This document shows, in pieces, positions 33,852-42,320 of a stretch of 64,000 nt of DNA. The notes under the pieces were generated by a model. That model had not been told where the DNA came from and ran no database searches. It saw only the letters and a list, made by a program, of their open reading frames with translations. Source of the DNA: an uncultured Pelagibacteraceae bacterium (GTDB lineage Bacteria > Pseudomonadota > Alphaproteobacteria > Pelagibacterales > Pelagibacteraceae); assembly GCA_902566925.1 (NCBI GenBank), contig CACFKO010000005.1:1-64000 (forward strand), read 5' to 3'. Both the position numbers and the translations under genes were made by a program. Positions within the stretch are counted from its first letter, which is position 1. The number at the start of each line of letters is the position of its first letter.

Positions 33852-34820
33852 ATGCAACGTGTAGTAGTTATTGACGCACTAAATATGTTTATTCGGAATT
33901 ACATTGTTAATCCGATGATTTCAACCAACGGCAACCCAATCGGTGGGGCTGTTGGTTTTGTTAACTCGGTCAAGAAGTTGATGCGAGAGTCTAAGCCAGA
34001 CCAAGTTATCATTTGTTGGGACGGCGCAGGAGGCTCACAGAAGCGTCGTCAGACCGTCAAAGAATACAAGAAGGGTAGGAAGCCTCTCCGTAAGAACTAC
34101 GAGGTAGAGGGTATGTCAGAGCAGTCTGAGAAAGAGAATATGGTCTGGCAACAGCGCATCCTTATGGAAATGCTGAACGAGATGCCCATCATTCAACTTA
34201 TGCTCGACCGTGTTGAGGCAGACGACATCATTTCTATGATCGCAGGCTCACCCAAGTATAAGGGTTGGCAAAAGGTTATTGTTTCATCAGACAAAGACTT
34301 TTTACAGTTGCTTGACGACGAGACTGTCCTTTATCGCCCCATCCAAAAGAAGGCGTGGACGAAGAACACAGTTATTGAGGAATACGGAATCTCGCCGGAA
34401 AATTTTGTTATTGCAAGAGCGATTGCCGGTGATAAGTCCGACAACCTCGCAGGAATCAAAGGTGCAGGCCTACCAACCATCGCAAAGCGCCTGCCTTTCC
34501 TTATTGACAACGAGATGCACACACTTAGTGAAGTTTACGACCATTGTGCCAACGCAGAGGGTAAACTTAAATTTCACGAAAGAATTGTAGAAGATTGGGA
34601 TGTGGTAGAGACTAACTATAAAGTTATGAATCTTACACCGCCAAGCATCTCTGTCCAAGGGCGACGAAAAGTCAACTATGCCCTTGATAACTTTGAATTT
34701 GAGTTGAACGCAACCGAGCTAAAACGTGCGTCTGTCGAGCATGGCTTCGGTTCTTACGATTGGTCCGAGCTTATGGCGATGCTCCGAGGAATCGTAGAAA
34801 AAAATAAGATGATTGCTTGA
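33852..34820 (+). CDS. 5'-3' exonuclease / RNase H, FEN family
   Basis: This is a flap endonuclease-type enzyme that removes RNA primers and flaps, corresponding to T4 RNase H. The 322-residue product has VVVIDALNMFIRN at the start, CWDGAGGSQKRR near residue 55, EADDIIS near 125 and SSDKDFLQLL near 145. It also has the helix-hairpin-helix region AGDKSDNLAGIKGAG near 195, all metal-binding or DNA-binding hallmarks of the family. It follows its own promoter with a very short leader. The next promoter overlaps its stop codon. Confidence 0.92.
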   Translation: MQRVVVIDALNMFIRNYIVNPMISTNGNPIGGAVGFVNSVKKLMRESKPDQVIICWDGAGGSQKRRQTVKEYKKGRKPLRKNYEVEGMSEQSEKENMVWQQRILMEMLNEMPIIQLMLDRVEADDIISMIAGSPKYKGWQKVIVSSDKDFLQLLDDETVLYRPIQKKAWTKNTVIEEYGISPENFVIARAIAGDKSDNLAGIKGAGLPTIAKRLPFLIDNEMHTLSEVYDHCANAEGKLKFHERIVEDWDVVETNYKVMNLTPPSISVQGRRKVNYALDNFEFELNATELKRASVEHGFGSYDWSELMAMLRGIVEKNKMIA

Positions 34821-34845
34821 CAGCAGCCGCTTTATAGGCTATATT
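34817..34845 (+). promoter_or_regulatory. Sigma70-type promoter of helicase gene
   Basis: TTGACA, a 17-base spacer and TATATT. The -35 element overlaps the stop codon of the exonuclease gene. The helicase start is about 16 bases after the expected transcription start. Confidence 0.75.
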
Positions 34846-34867
34846 AATAATCCACGGGGGAGTTCAC

Positions 34868-36232
34868 TTGGAAAACAACAAACCAAGTTTCAGTAAATTT
34901 GGTAAAGATTTTCAAGAGTCATTGTGTCAAATGATTCTTCAAGATCGGCCATTCGCAGACCAGATTATGGAGGTTCTAGACACTAACTTTCTAGAGCTTC
35001 ACTATCTCCGTGTCTTCGTAAAGAAAATATTTGAGTATCGTGAGGAGTTTGGTGTTCATCCAACTTATCGTATTATGATCTCTGTTATTCGCGCAGAACT
35101 TGACGATGAAAATGCAGCAACTCAACAACAATTGAGAAATTATTTTGCTCGCATTCACAACGCCGAGGTAAGCGGTTCAGACTATATTAAGAAGATTTCT
35201 CTTGAATTTTGCCGTAAGCAAAAACTCAAAGAAGCGATGATTAAGTCTGTTCCGCTGCTTGAAAAGTCCTCTTTTGATGAAATTGCTAAGATTATTAACG
35301 ATGCCATCAAATTGGGTGACCACTCCGACCACGGCTATGACTACCTAAAAGACTTCGAACGTCGCTTTGAAATCAAGGCCCGAAATCCTATTTCTCTGGG
35401 CTGGAACGACATCGACGGACTATGTAAAGGTGGACTCGGCAAGGGCGAGTTAGGCGTAGTTATCGCGCCAACGGGGGCAGGGAAGTCAATGGTGCTTGTA
35501 CACTTGGGGGCAGAAGCCTTAAAGTTAGGGAAAACTGTTGTTCACTATACGCTTGAGTTGGCCGACACTGTTGTGGCGAGTCGTTATGATTCGTGCATCA
35601 CTAAGATTCCCCTTGGTCAGTTACACTCTTTCAAAGAAGAGATTTATGAGCAGGTGCAAGACGTGGAGGGAACACTAATCGTGAAGGAGTATCCCACGAA
35701 GTCAGCATCTACGCGCTCATTAAAGACTCACTTAGAAAAACTAAAAATGCGGGATATCAATCCTGATATGGTGATTGTTGACTATGGCGATTTGTTGCGG
35801 CCAGTTTCTGCCCAAAAGGAGAAAAGAAACGAACTCGAATCTATTTATGAAGAGTTGCGAGGATTGGCAAAGGAATTTGACTGTTGCCTTTGGACCGCAT
35901 CACAAACAAATAGGTCAGGACTAAATGCAGAAGTTATCACACTGGAATCTATATCAGAAGCCTTTAACAAGTGTTTCGTTGCTGACTTTATCTTTTCACT
36001 TTCGAGAACCGTAGAGGATAAGCAAGCCAACACAGGCCGTATTTTCGTCGCCAAGAACAGAAACGGTCCTGATGGTATTGTGTATCCAATATCTATGCAT
36101 ACCGCAAATGTTCAAATAGAAGTATTGCAGCAAACAGGCGAAGAAAAAGCAATGTTAACTGCGAAAGACCAAAGTGAAGTGTTAAAAGAAAAATATAAGA
36201 AATTTAGAGACAAACAAAAGAAAAAAGATTAG
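34868..36232 (+). CDS. Replicative DNA helicase, DnaB/gp41-like
   Basis: This is the hexameric helicase that unwinds DNA at the fork. The 454-residue product has an N-terminal helical domain (about 1-150) and a RecA-type motor with Walker A APTGAGKS (200-207). It continues with a YTLELADTVVASRY segment, Walker B MVIVDYGDLL near 300, and WTASQTNRSG near 345, a typical DnaB-family pattern. T4 gp41 has 475 residues. Translation starts at TTG after a GGGGGA site. I see no separate primase gene in the window. Confidence 0.92.
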   Translation: MENNKPSFSKFGKDFQESLCQMILQDRPFADQIMEVLDTNFLELHYLRVFVKKIFEYREEFGVHPTYRIMISVIRAELDDENAATQQQLRNYFARIHNAEVSGSDYIKKISLEFCRKQKLKEAMIKSVPLLEKSSFDEIAKIINDAIKLGDHSDHGYDYLKDFERRFEIKARNPISLGWNDIDGLCKGGLGKGELGVVIAPTGAGKSMVLVHLGAEALKLGKTVVHYTLELADTVVASRYDSCITKIPLGQLHSFKEEIYEQVQDVEGTLIVKEYPTKSASTRSLKTHLEKLKMRDINPDMVIVDYGDLLRPVSAQKEKRNELESIYEELRGLAKEFDCCLWTASQTNRSGLNAEVITLESISEAFNKCFVADFIFSLSRTVEDKQANTGRIFVAKNRNGPDGIVYPISMHTANVQIEVLQQTGEEKAMLTAKDQSEVLKEKYKKFRDKQKKKD

Positions 36233-36244
36233 GGAGAAACCAAA

Positions 36245-38101
36245 ATGGAGTTAGCGTCAGAGATTTTGTCGGACATCACTGTGCATATGAAGTATGCTCG
36301 CTATGTTGCGGATAAATATCGTAGGGAAACATACGAGGAGTTGGTGGATCGTAATAAAGCGATGCATATCAAGAAGTTCCCAGCAATGAAAGAAGAGATT
36401 GAGGCAGCATATAAGTTTGTGTATGAAAAGAAAGTTCTGCCTTCCATGAGATCAATGCAGTTTGGAGGTAAGCCGATTGAGGTTGCGCCAAACCGAGTGT
36501 TTAACTGTGCTTATATGCCTATTGATGATGTCCGTGCTTTTGGGGAAGCTATGTTTTTACTCCTCGGCGGCACAGGCGTGGGTTATTCAGTTCAAAAACA
36601 TCACGTTGAACAGCTTCCTGCTATCCTAAAGCCAAACGGTAAGCGTACTTATCGCTATCTTGTCTCTGATTCCATCGAAGGTTGGGCTGATGCTGTTAAG
36701 GCTCTTATTGGCTCGTATTTCAAAGGTACATCCAAACTCCGTTTTGACTTCTCCGACATCCGTCCCAAAGGTGCCCGTTTAGTGACATCTGGCGGTAAAG
36801 CACCCGGACCACAGCCTCTTCGTGAGTGTCTTGTTAAACTACGCGGCGTTTTGGACACAAAAGAGAACGGCGACAAACTAAGTCCCATTGAGGTTCACGA
36901 CATGGTGTGCCACATCGCTGATGCAGTGCTTGCAGGCGGCATCCGACGAGCAGCCCTCATCTCCCTATTCTCCGCAGACGATGATGAGATGATTGCTGCA
37001 AAGTCAGGAAACTGGTGGGAAATCAACCCGCAACGAGGCCGAGCAAACAACAGTATTGTTCTTATGCGACACATCGTAACCAAAGAGTTCTTTAATGATG
37101 TTTGGGAGCGTGTACGAGCAAGCGGAGCAGGAGAACCCGGTTTCTACTTTACTTTTGATAAAGACTGGGGAACCAACCCTTGCTGCGAGATCGCACTCCG
37201 TCCGTATCAGTTCTGTAACTTGACCGAGGTTAATGTTTCAAATGTGGACACACAGGAAGAGTATGAAGCCCGCGTTAAAGCAGCAGCCTTTATTGGCACA
37301 CTCCAAGCTTCCTACACAGACTTTCACTATCTTCGTCCAGTATGGCAGCGCAATACAGAAAAAGATTCTCTTATCGGAGTTTCTATGACAGGTATTGCAT
37401 CAGGTAATGTCTTGAAGTTAGATATGAAAGCAGGGGCAAAGGTTGTTAAAGAGGAAAACAAGCGTGTTGCTGAACTTCTTGGAATCAACCCCGCAGCCCG
37501 TACAACCTGCGTTAAGCCTGCTGGAACCACGTCTTTGACATTAGGGACATCATCAGGCATTCACGCTTGGCACAATGACTATTACATTCGTCGTATCCGA
37601 GTGGGTAAGAACGAGGCCATTTATCAGTATCTTGTAGAGAATCACCCAGAGTTGGTCGAAGACGAGTTTTTCCGTCCACACGATACAGCAGTGATCTCCG
37701 CACCACAGAAGGCACCAGAGGGATCCATAACACGCTCAGAAACAGCCTTAGAACTCCTTAATCGAGTTAAGAAGGTCAGCACAGAGTGGGTCAAAGGCGG
37801 TCATTGGAAAGGCCAAAATACTCACAATGTAAGTGCAACCGTCACTATCAAGGAAGACGAGTGGGACGAGGTTGGCGAGTGGATGTGGGAGAACCGTGCA
37901 ACTTATAATGGACTATCTGTCCTTCCGCACTCTGACCACTCTTACAAGCAAGCACCGTTTGAGGACTGTGATGAAGAAACATACAACGAGATGTTGAAAT
38001 CGCTATTATCTGTGGATCTCACTAACATTGTTGAGATGCAAGATGATACAGATCTTCAAGGCGAGTTGGCTTGTGCCGGCGGCGCTTGCGAAATCAAATA
38101 A
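36245..38101 (+). CDS. Class II (B12-dependent) ribonucleotide reductase
   Basis: This is a monomeric adenosylcobalamin-dependent ribonucleoside-triphosphate reductase that makes dNTPs independent of oxygen. The 618-residue product has the Cys set of the Lactobacillus leichmannii enzyme: Cys88 (VFNCAYMP), the thiyl Cys313 in NPCCEI with Glu315 two residues on, Cys324 eleven residues later (FCNLTEVN), and a C-terminal C-A-G-G-A-C pair. It needs cobalamin from the host. Electrons may come from the thioredoxin and glutaredoxin encoded further on. It starts 12 bases behind the helicase stop, in the same transcript. Confidence 0.93.
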   Translation: MELASEILSDITVHMKYARYVADKYRRETYEELVDRNKAMHIKKFPAMKEEIEAAYKFVYEKKVLPSMRSMQFGGKPIEVAPNRVFNCAYMPIDDVRAFGEAMFLLLGGTGVGYSVQKHHVEQLPAILKPNGKRTYRYLVSDSIEGWADAVKALIGSYFKGTSKLRFDFSDIRPKGARLVTSGGKAPGPQPLRECLVKLRGVLDTKENGDKLSPIEVHDMVCHIADAVLAGGIRRAALISLFSADDDEMIAAKSGNWWEINPQRGRANNSIVLMRHIVTKEFFNDVWERVRASGAGEPGFYFTFDKDWGTNPCCEIALRPYQFCNLTEVNVSNVDTQEEYEARVKAAAFIGTLQASYTDFHYLRPVWQRNTEKDSLIGVSMTGIASGNVLKLDMKAGAKVVKEENKRVAELLGINPAARTTCVKPAGTTSLTLGTSSGIHAWHNDYYIRRIRVGKNEAIYQYLVENHPELVEDEFFRPHDTAVISAPQKAPEGSITRSETALELLNRVKKVSTEWVKGGHWKGQNTHNVSATVTIKEDEWDEVGEWMWENRATYNGLSVLPHSDHSYKQAPFEDCDEETYNEMLKSLLSVDLTNIVEMQDDTDLQGELACAGGACEIK

Positions 38102-38105
38102 TCGC

Positions 38106-38134
38106 TTGACACGAACCTGTTTAGGTGTTATTAT
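38106..38134 (+). promoter_or_regulatory. Sigma70-type extended -10 promoter
   Basis: TTGACA, a 17-base spacer and TATTAT with TGT before the -10. The spacer contains ACCT-GTTT-AGGT. It would drive the metabolic run starting at 38153, which includes the GroES-like and glutamine synthetase genes. Confidence 0.78.
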
Positions 38135-38152
38135 ATAAAGGTGAGGTGAGTT

Positions 38153-38380
38153 ATGAAATTTAACCACTTAGTGCCAAAGTTCGAGATGATGAGAAAGTGC
38201 AAAGGGGAGAAGCAACACTACTTCGTCCCCAGCGGGCACATCGAGGCTTCGATAGGCCACGTTGCAGTCAGGTTTGAGTGCAAACACTGTGGAAATCAGG
38301 CCACATCATTTTTAACTTTTGGCGAGTTCAAAACAAATGAAAGAATTATTAGAGATTATGTATATGGAGGCAATAAATGA
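38153..38380 (+). CDS. Small unknown protein with Cys motif
   Basis: The 75-residue product is unrecognised. It contains FECKHCGNQ, a Cys-x-x-Cys that may be half of a metal site, along with Cys17 and several His residues. It is the first gene of the transcript from the promoter at 38106 and starts after AGGTGAGG. Its stop overlaps the GroES-like gene by ATGA. A zinc-binding regulator or adaptor is possible, but nothing specific supports it. Confidence 0.68.
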   Translation: MKFNHLVPKFEMMRKCKGEKQHYFVPSGHIEASIGHVAVRFECKHCGNQATSFLTFGEFKTNERIIRDYVYGGNK

Positions 38381-38649
38381 AATTAGATCCTAAAAACAAC
38401 TGGATTGAAGTTGAATTATCTTTCGATAAGAAAGAAGAGCAGGAGAGTTTGATTGCCCTGCCGGAAGACTATAAACCTGCTGAAAAGCCGTATAAGGCTG
38501 TTTCTATGAAGAGCGACCCACAGGGTGATTATAAGTACGGCGACATTCTTATTGTTCCAACGCATATTATCAGAGAAATCGAAGTTAGAGATAATAAGTT
38601 TTATCTTGTTGAGCGTAGCCACGTTATGGCAGTCGTAGAACCAGAATGA
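38377..38649 (+). CDS. GroES/gp31-like co-chaperonin
   Basis: The 90-residue product follows the GroES plan. A first strand (NNWIEVELSF) is followed by a loop with a hydrophobic tripeptide (SLIALPEDYK) where GroES has its mobile loop GGIVL. Then come the turn and strand YGDILIVPTHII, equivalent to GDIVIFNDGYGV, and KFYLVERSHVMAVVE, equivalent to EVLIMSESDILAIVE. It would cap the GroEL encoded at 57292. The similarity is by pattern, at low identity. It is coupled to both neighbours by ATGA overlaps. Confidence 0.68.
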   Translation: MKLDPKNNWIEVELSFDKKEEQESLIALPEDYKPAEKPYKAVSMKSDPQGDYKYGDILIVPTHIIREIEVRDNKFYLVERSHVMAVVEPE

Positions 38650-38933
38650 GCGATCCAAATGCGTATAGAACCAAGAGAGAGTGGATCTCAGCGACAGTGC
38701 CCTCATCAGAGCCTTTTCCAAGAGAAAAGGTAGATCACCCAGACCACTATGGTGGAGAAGAGAACCCTTACGAAGCCATCAAGATTATTGAGGCTTGGGA
38801 TCTTAACTTTCACTTGGGAAATGTTATTAAGTATGTATCAAGGGCCGGAAAGAAGAATAAAGATACGATTGAAGATTTGAAGAAAGCAAGGTGGTATATC
38901 GACCGCCATATTCAGAACTTGGAGCAAAAATGA
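38646..38933 (+). CDS. DUF3310-family protein
   Basis: The 95-residue product has the DUF3310 pattern: VDHPDHYGG, YEAIKIIEAW, LGNVIKYVSRAGKK and EDLKKARWYIDRHI. The family is common in phages and often annotated as a nucleotide-kinase-like protein, although its reaction is not settled. Here it lies in a nucleotide-metabolism run, between the GroES-like and glutamine synthetase genes, with ATGA overlaps on both sides. Confidence 0.85.
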   Translation: MSDPNAYRTKREWISATVPSSEPFPREKVDHPDHYGGEENPYEAIKIIEAWDLNFHLGNVIKYVSRAGKKNKDTIEDLKKARWYIDRHIQNLEQK

Positions 38934-39940
38934 GAATAGCAGAATATATTTGGCTGGATGGGAATAGTCCAGCGCAACTTAGAAGTAAGACAAAGGTTTT
39001 GTCTGGTGACAGTGATTTAAACAACTTGCCTATCTGGGGTTTTGACGGTTCAAGTACAAAACAAGCCGTAGGTGATGCCTCTGATTGTGTTCTGCGGCCT
39101 GTAATGGCAACCGCCGATCCCATTCGTGGAGGTGACAACCTGCTTGTTTTCTGTGAGGTACTAAATGTAGATATGACGCCTCACACAACGAATACACGCC
39201 GGTCTTGTCAGGACATAGAAGCAGACTATGAAGATCAAGAGCCTTGGTTTGGTATTGAGCAAGAATATACTTTAATGCACAACTCACGTCCACTCGGCTT
39301 TCCCGCCAACGGATACCCAGCACCACAAGGACAATATTATTGCAGTGTGGGAGCCCCAAATGCATTTGGTAGAGAGATTGTAGAAGCTCACTTAACAGCT
39401 TGCCTGAAAATCGGACTTAAAATCTCTGGTGTTAATGCCGAGGTTATGCCCGGACAATGGGAGTTTCAGGTCGGCCCTTGCGGCCCAGTAGAAGTCTCAG
39501 ACCACCTTTGGATGGCTCGTTACTTGTTGGAGCGCATCGCAGAGAGCTTTGGTGTAACTGTGTCTTATGCTGCCAAGCCAGTCAAGGGTGATTGGAATGG
39601 AGCAGGAGCACACACTAACTTCTCTACAAAAGCTATGCGAGAAGAAGAAGGTCACATTGAGAAAGCCTGTGAAGCACTAGGTAAGGAAGTGGAAGCGCAC
39701 CTTGCTGGTTATGGCGATGGCATCGAGGAACGTCTCACGGGTGACCACGAAACTTGTTCTTACAAAGACTTTCGTTATGGAGCCTCTGACAGAGGTGCAT
39801 CAATCCGCATTCCGTGGCAAGTTGCCAAGGAAGGAAAAGGATATATCGAAGATAGGCGACCTAATGCAAACATTGACCCTTATGTCGTATCAAGTTTAAT
39901 CACAAACACTGTTTGTTCAGCATTGCGAGTAGCAAAATGA
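38930..39940 (+). CDS. Glutamine synthetase type II (eukaryote-like)
   Basis: The enzyme joins glutamate and ammonia with ATP to give glutamine. The 336-residue product has the GSII layout: IAEYIWLDG at the start, WGFDGSSTKQA, an EQEYTL element with metal-binding Glu residues, KPVKGDWNGAGAHTNFST (the GSII ATP-binding signature), and SDRGASIRIPW near the end. Length fits GSII (about 350), not GSI (about 470). I place the start at the ATG overlapping the previous stop. Glutamine is the nitrogen donor for purine and CTP synthesis, which fits neighbouring nucleotide genes. Confidence 0.93.
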   Translation: MRIAEYIWLDGNSPAQLRSKTKVLSGDSDLNNLPIWGFDGSSTKQAVGDASDCVLRPVMATADPIRGGDNLLVFCEVLNVDMTPHTTNTRRSCQDIEADYEDQEPWFGIEQEYTLMHNSRPLGFPANGYPAPQGQYYCSVGAPNAFGREIVEAHLTACLKIGLKISGVNAEVMPGQWEFQVGPCGPVEVSDHLWMARYLLERIAESFGVTVSYAAKPVKGDWNGAGAHTNFSTKAMREEEGHIEKACEALGKEVEAHLAGYGDGIEERLTGDHETCSYKDFRYGASDRGASIRIPWQVAKEGKGYIEDRRPNANIDPYVVSSLITNTVCSALRVAK

Positions 39941-40656
39941 AAAACACTAAAAATAGGAGTATAGATGTCTATGGAGACGGAATTGGCCGTGTTGACCTCG
40001 TTCAGCACATGGGTACTGATCTCACTATCGTTAATAGTGCCCGCGTTAGCTTTGGCAAGCACAAGGAAAAGTTAGATGAGAAAGATGAGCGACTTATTAA
40101 CTACTTGGTTAAGCACAAACACACCTCTACGTTTGAGCACAACGTTGTTACTTTACGTTTTGTGGTTCCTTTGTTTGTTCGTAGCCAGCATCACCGTCAT
40201 CGGACTTGGAGTTATAATGAAATTAGTCGTCGCTACACTGATATAAACATTCAGTTCTATGAGCCGACTGAGTTTCGTACACAACACAAGTCTAACCGGC
40301 AGGCGAGTAATCCAGACGAGACAGCAGATCCGATGCTTTTCACACCAGTTGAAAAAACAAGTGAAGCAGTCAGGAAGCACCACGAAGAAAGTATGCGTCT
40401 TTTTGATAAGATGATTGAAGCAGGTGTCTGCCGTGAACAGGCCCGTGGAGTGTTGCCACAAAATATGTATACTGAGTATTATGGCACAGTAAATCTAAGT
40501 AACCTCTTGAAGTTTATTGACCTCCGCACACACGAAGGCGCTCAATGGGAGATCCAGAAGGTGGCAGAGGCCTGCTTAGATATTGTAGAAGACCTATGGC
40601 CAGTTGCAGTGAGTTCCTATCGGAAGGTCAAAAATGAAAAAGACTCTGTTTCTTAA
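39937..40656 (+). CDS. thyX: Flavin-dependent thymidylate synthase ThyX
   Basis: The enzyme methylates dUMP to dTMP using methylene-tetrahydrofolate and FAD. The 239-residue product has the ThyX signature RHRTWSYNEIS (87-97), followed by RRY, and a TSTFEHNVVTLRF segment in front that belongs to the FAD/dUMP site. The start is the ATG overlapping the glutamine synthetase stop. It acts with the dUTPase and ribonucleotide reductase of this phage. The downstream gene starts inside its last 23 bases. Confidence 0.94.
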   Translation: MKNTKNRSIDVYGDGIGRVDLVQHMGTDLTIVNSARVSFGKHKEKLDEKDERLINYLVKHKHTSTFEHNVVTLRFVVPLFVRSQHHRHRTWSYNEISRRYTDINIQFYEPTEFRTQHKSNRQASNPDETADPMLFTPVEKTSEAVRKHHEESMRLFDKMIEAGVCREQARGVLPQNMYTEYYGTVNLSNLLKFIDLRTHEGAQWEIQKVAEACLDIVEDLWPVAVSSYRKVKNEKDSVS

Positions 40657-40858
40657 AACGGAGTCAGGTATTGTGGTTGTTCCCAGACTTGAAAACTCTT
40701 CTTGGCTGGGTCGCTGGGCATACGACAGGTGGCTAAAAGCATACTTTAAAACAACAGTCCAAAAATCAGCCCCAAGAGGCTGGAAGATATTGAGTAAAAT
40801 GTTTGAAGTCAAAACACTAATAGAAGAAGAAGGCAAATACAGGGTGGAAGATGAGTGA
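40634..40858 (+). CDS. Small unknown basic protein
   Basis: The 74-residue product shows no family. It is basic with several Trp residues (SSWLGRWAYDRWLKAYF) and probably folds as a small alpha/beta unit. Its ATG lies inside the 3' end of thyX and its end overlaps the next gene by eight bases, so it is part of the compact operon. Function unknown. Confidence 0.6.
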   Translation: MKKTLFLKTESGIVVVPRLENSSWLGRWAYDRWLKAYFKTTVQKSAPRGWKILSKMFEVKTLIEEEGKYRVEDE

Positions 40859-41345
40859 TCCCGTCAAAGATTACATTAATAATGTCTTAGACGAGAAAAG
40901 ACCCGAGTTTGGCGGTAAAAGAGTTTGCCCTTTCGCATCCCGTGAGCTAGAAACAAATAAACTGATGATAGCAGAGGTTGGCGATAAGAGTTTGATAGAT
41001 TTAATAGATCAATTTAAAGGCTCTAAATATGACAGTGCTTTACTAATTATTAAAGACGATATTCCTGCTGACCAAACAAACGATTTCAAGATCTTTGTAA
41101 ATAAACTTTTAGAAGCACGCGGATTGGGAGATCACAAAAACATTTGTTTTAATCCCAACGATCAGGCAACAGTTGACGGGTATAATCCAAGGTCATTAGC
41201 ACCTTATTTTATGGTCAACATTGCCCCGAGAGAAATATTAAGTAAAGCAGCAAAGACACTTAGAAAAACAAACTATTACGATAGATTGCCAGATGAGTAT
41301 CTATCTTTTCTAAAAATCAAAGAAAGACCAAAGAGTAAACGATGA
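40851..41345 (+). CDS. Unknown protein in nucleotide operon
   Basis: The 164-residue product is not recognised. It has a VCPFASRELE motif near residue 26 and a strand-helix pattern (YDSALLIIKDDI) followed by a helix, suggesting an alpha/beta fold. It has no membrane segment. Overlaps of eight bases before and four bases after place it firmly in the operon between thyX and the glutaredoxin gene. Confidence 0.65.
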   Translation: MSDPVKDYINNVLDEKRPEFGGKRVCPFASRELETNKLMIAEVGDKSLIDLIDQFKGSKYDSALLIIKDDIPADQTNDFKIFVNKLLEARGLGDHKNICFNPNDQATVDGYNPRSLAPYFMVNIAPREILSKAAKTLRKTNYYDRLPDEYLSFLKIKERPKSKR

Positions 41346-41671
41346 GATTAGATGAGTTAGTATCCAAAATCAGAACATATACACCATTTGTAACACCAGA
41401 ATACGAGTTGTACGTTGTAAATGGCCTGTATTGTAGGTTTGGTGCCAATACTCTGAGGCGGTACAATTTTAAGTTCCCAGAAGATGTTGACAAAGACAAC
41501 GTTAAACTTGTTTACAGAACAACTTACTCAGGCAAACTACATTATTGGGATTACACTAACAACTATCCGGGCCACGTCAGGGAAGATAGCGATGTTCGTC
41601 CAATAACCAAAGATCAGGAGGCAGTTTTGGCCAAGATCTTAGAAGATTTTATTAACAGCGAGAGAGAATAA
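41342..41671 (+). CDS. Unknown small protein
   Basis: The 109-residue product is unrecognised. It is rich in Tyr and Asn and probably beta-structured in its centre (LVYRTTYSGKLHYWDY), with a helical end. The ATG overlaps the preceding stop (ATGA) and its stop overlaps the next start (TAATG), showing tight translational coupling. Function unknown. Confidence 0.62.
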   Translation: MRLDELVSKIRTYTPFVTPEYELYVVNGLYCRFGANTLRRYNFKFPEDVDKDNVKLVYRTTYSGKLHYWDYTNNYPGHVREDSDVRPITKDQEAVLAKILEDFINSERE

Positions 41672-41889
41672 TGTGGGAACTTTGGCAATGGGATGGCCGA
41701 TATATCAAAGGCAAGAAACTAAAAAGATCTAAAACCAAGCAAACTGTTATGAAACACGCCGAAAAGCATATGGAATATGACAGGATTGTAAAGGGAAACA
41801 AAAAAGGTGAGTTTTTCTTTGAAGATGAAGAAGGCCGAGCCGTAGGTATGTTAATAGAGAAGCAAGATGCGAAAAAAACTAAGAAATGA
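41671..41889 (+). CDS. Small Lys-rich unknown protein
   Basis: The 72-residue product is Lys-rich (KGKKLKRSKTKQTVMKHAEKH) with an acidic patch near residue 50. It is likely a small nucleic-acid or protein-binding factor, but no family is recognised. It begins at TAATG, coupled to the preceding gene. Its 3' end overlaps a short membrane-protein frame. Confidence 0.6.
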   Translation: MWELWQWDGRYIKGKKLKRSKTKQTVMKHAEKHMEYDRIVKGNKKGEFFFEDEEGRAVGMLIEKQDAKKTKK

Positions 41890-41995
41890 GCTATTGGCTC
41901 TCGCAGTCATTAGAGAAGTTACAAGAATGGTTACAGGTACGGCGATTGCAGTAACCATAACACTTTTAGTGTTTAAATATTTAATTTGGAGTTAA
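41867..41995 (+). CDS. 42-residue single-pass membrane protein
   Basis: This short frame encodes 42 residues with a basic start (MRKKLRNELL), then a membrane segment (GTAIAVTITLLVFKYLIW) reaching the C-terminus. It overlaps the preceding gene by 23 bases and ends one base before the glutaredoxin start. It is preceded by AGAAGCAAG, a weak ribosome binding site. Small phage membrane peptides of this kind can affect lysis or host membrane proteins, but this is untested. Confidence 0.5.
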   Translation: MRKKLRNELLALAVIREVTRMVTGTAIAVTITLLVFKYLIWS

Positions 41996-41996
41996 T

Positions 41997-42320
41997 ATGT
42001 TAGGCGAAAGACCAGTATTTAAAATGTATGTAAGGGATGGGTGTCCATATTGTGACAAAGCCCGCGATTTTATTTTGAATGAAATGCAAATGTCGTTGCA
42101 TACGATCAATATCACAAAAGATCCCCATATGCGAGAAATAATCACCGAAGACACAGGACAAAAGACGCTACCTGCTATTTTCCTTGGTGGGGTGTTCCTC
42201 GGTGGATGCGACGATATGATTAAGTCTTATGAGGATGGGGAATTAGAATTGATGGCTCTCCGCGAAGAGAACGCTATTCTTAAAGGCATTATTAAAAACG
42301 TTAGGAAGAGTGTAAATTGA
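41997..42320 (+). CDS. Glutaredoxin
   Basis: The 107-residue product has the glutaredoxin active site CPYC (16-19) after a VFKMYVRDG strand. The TLPAIFLGG segment carries the cis-proline, and FLGGCDDMIKSYEDG binds glutathione. It would reduce disulfides with glutathione and can donate electrons to ribonucleotide reductase. About 25 extra residues at the end form a charged helix. It starts after TTTGGAG and overlaps the protease gene by TTGA. Confidence 0.92.
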   Translation: MLGERPVFKMYVRDGCPYCDKARDFILNEMQMSLHTINITKDPHMREIITEDTGQKTLPAIFLGGVFLGGCDDMIKSYEDGELELMALREENAILKGIIKNVRKSVN

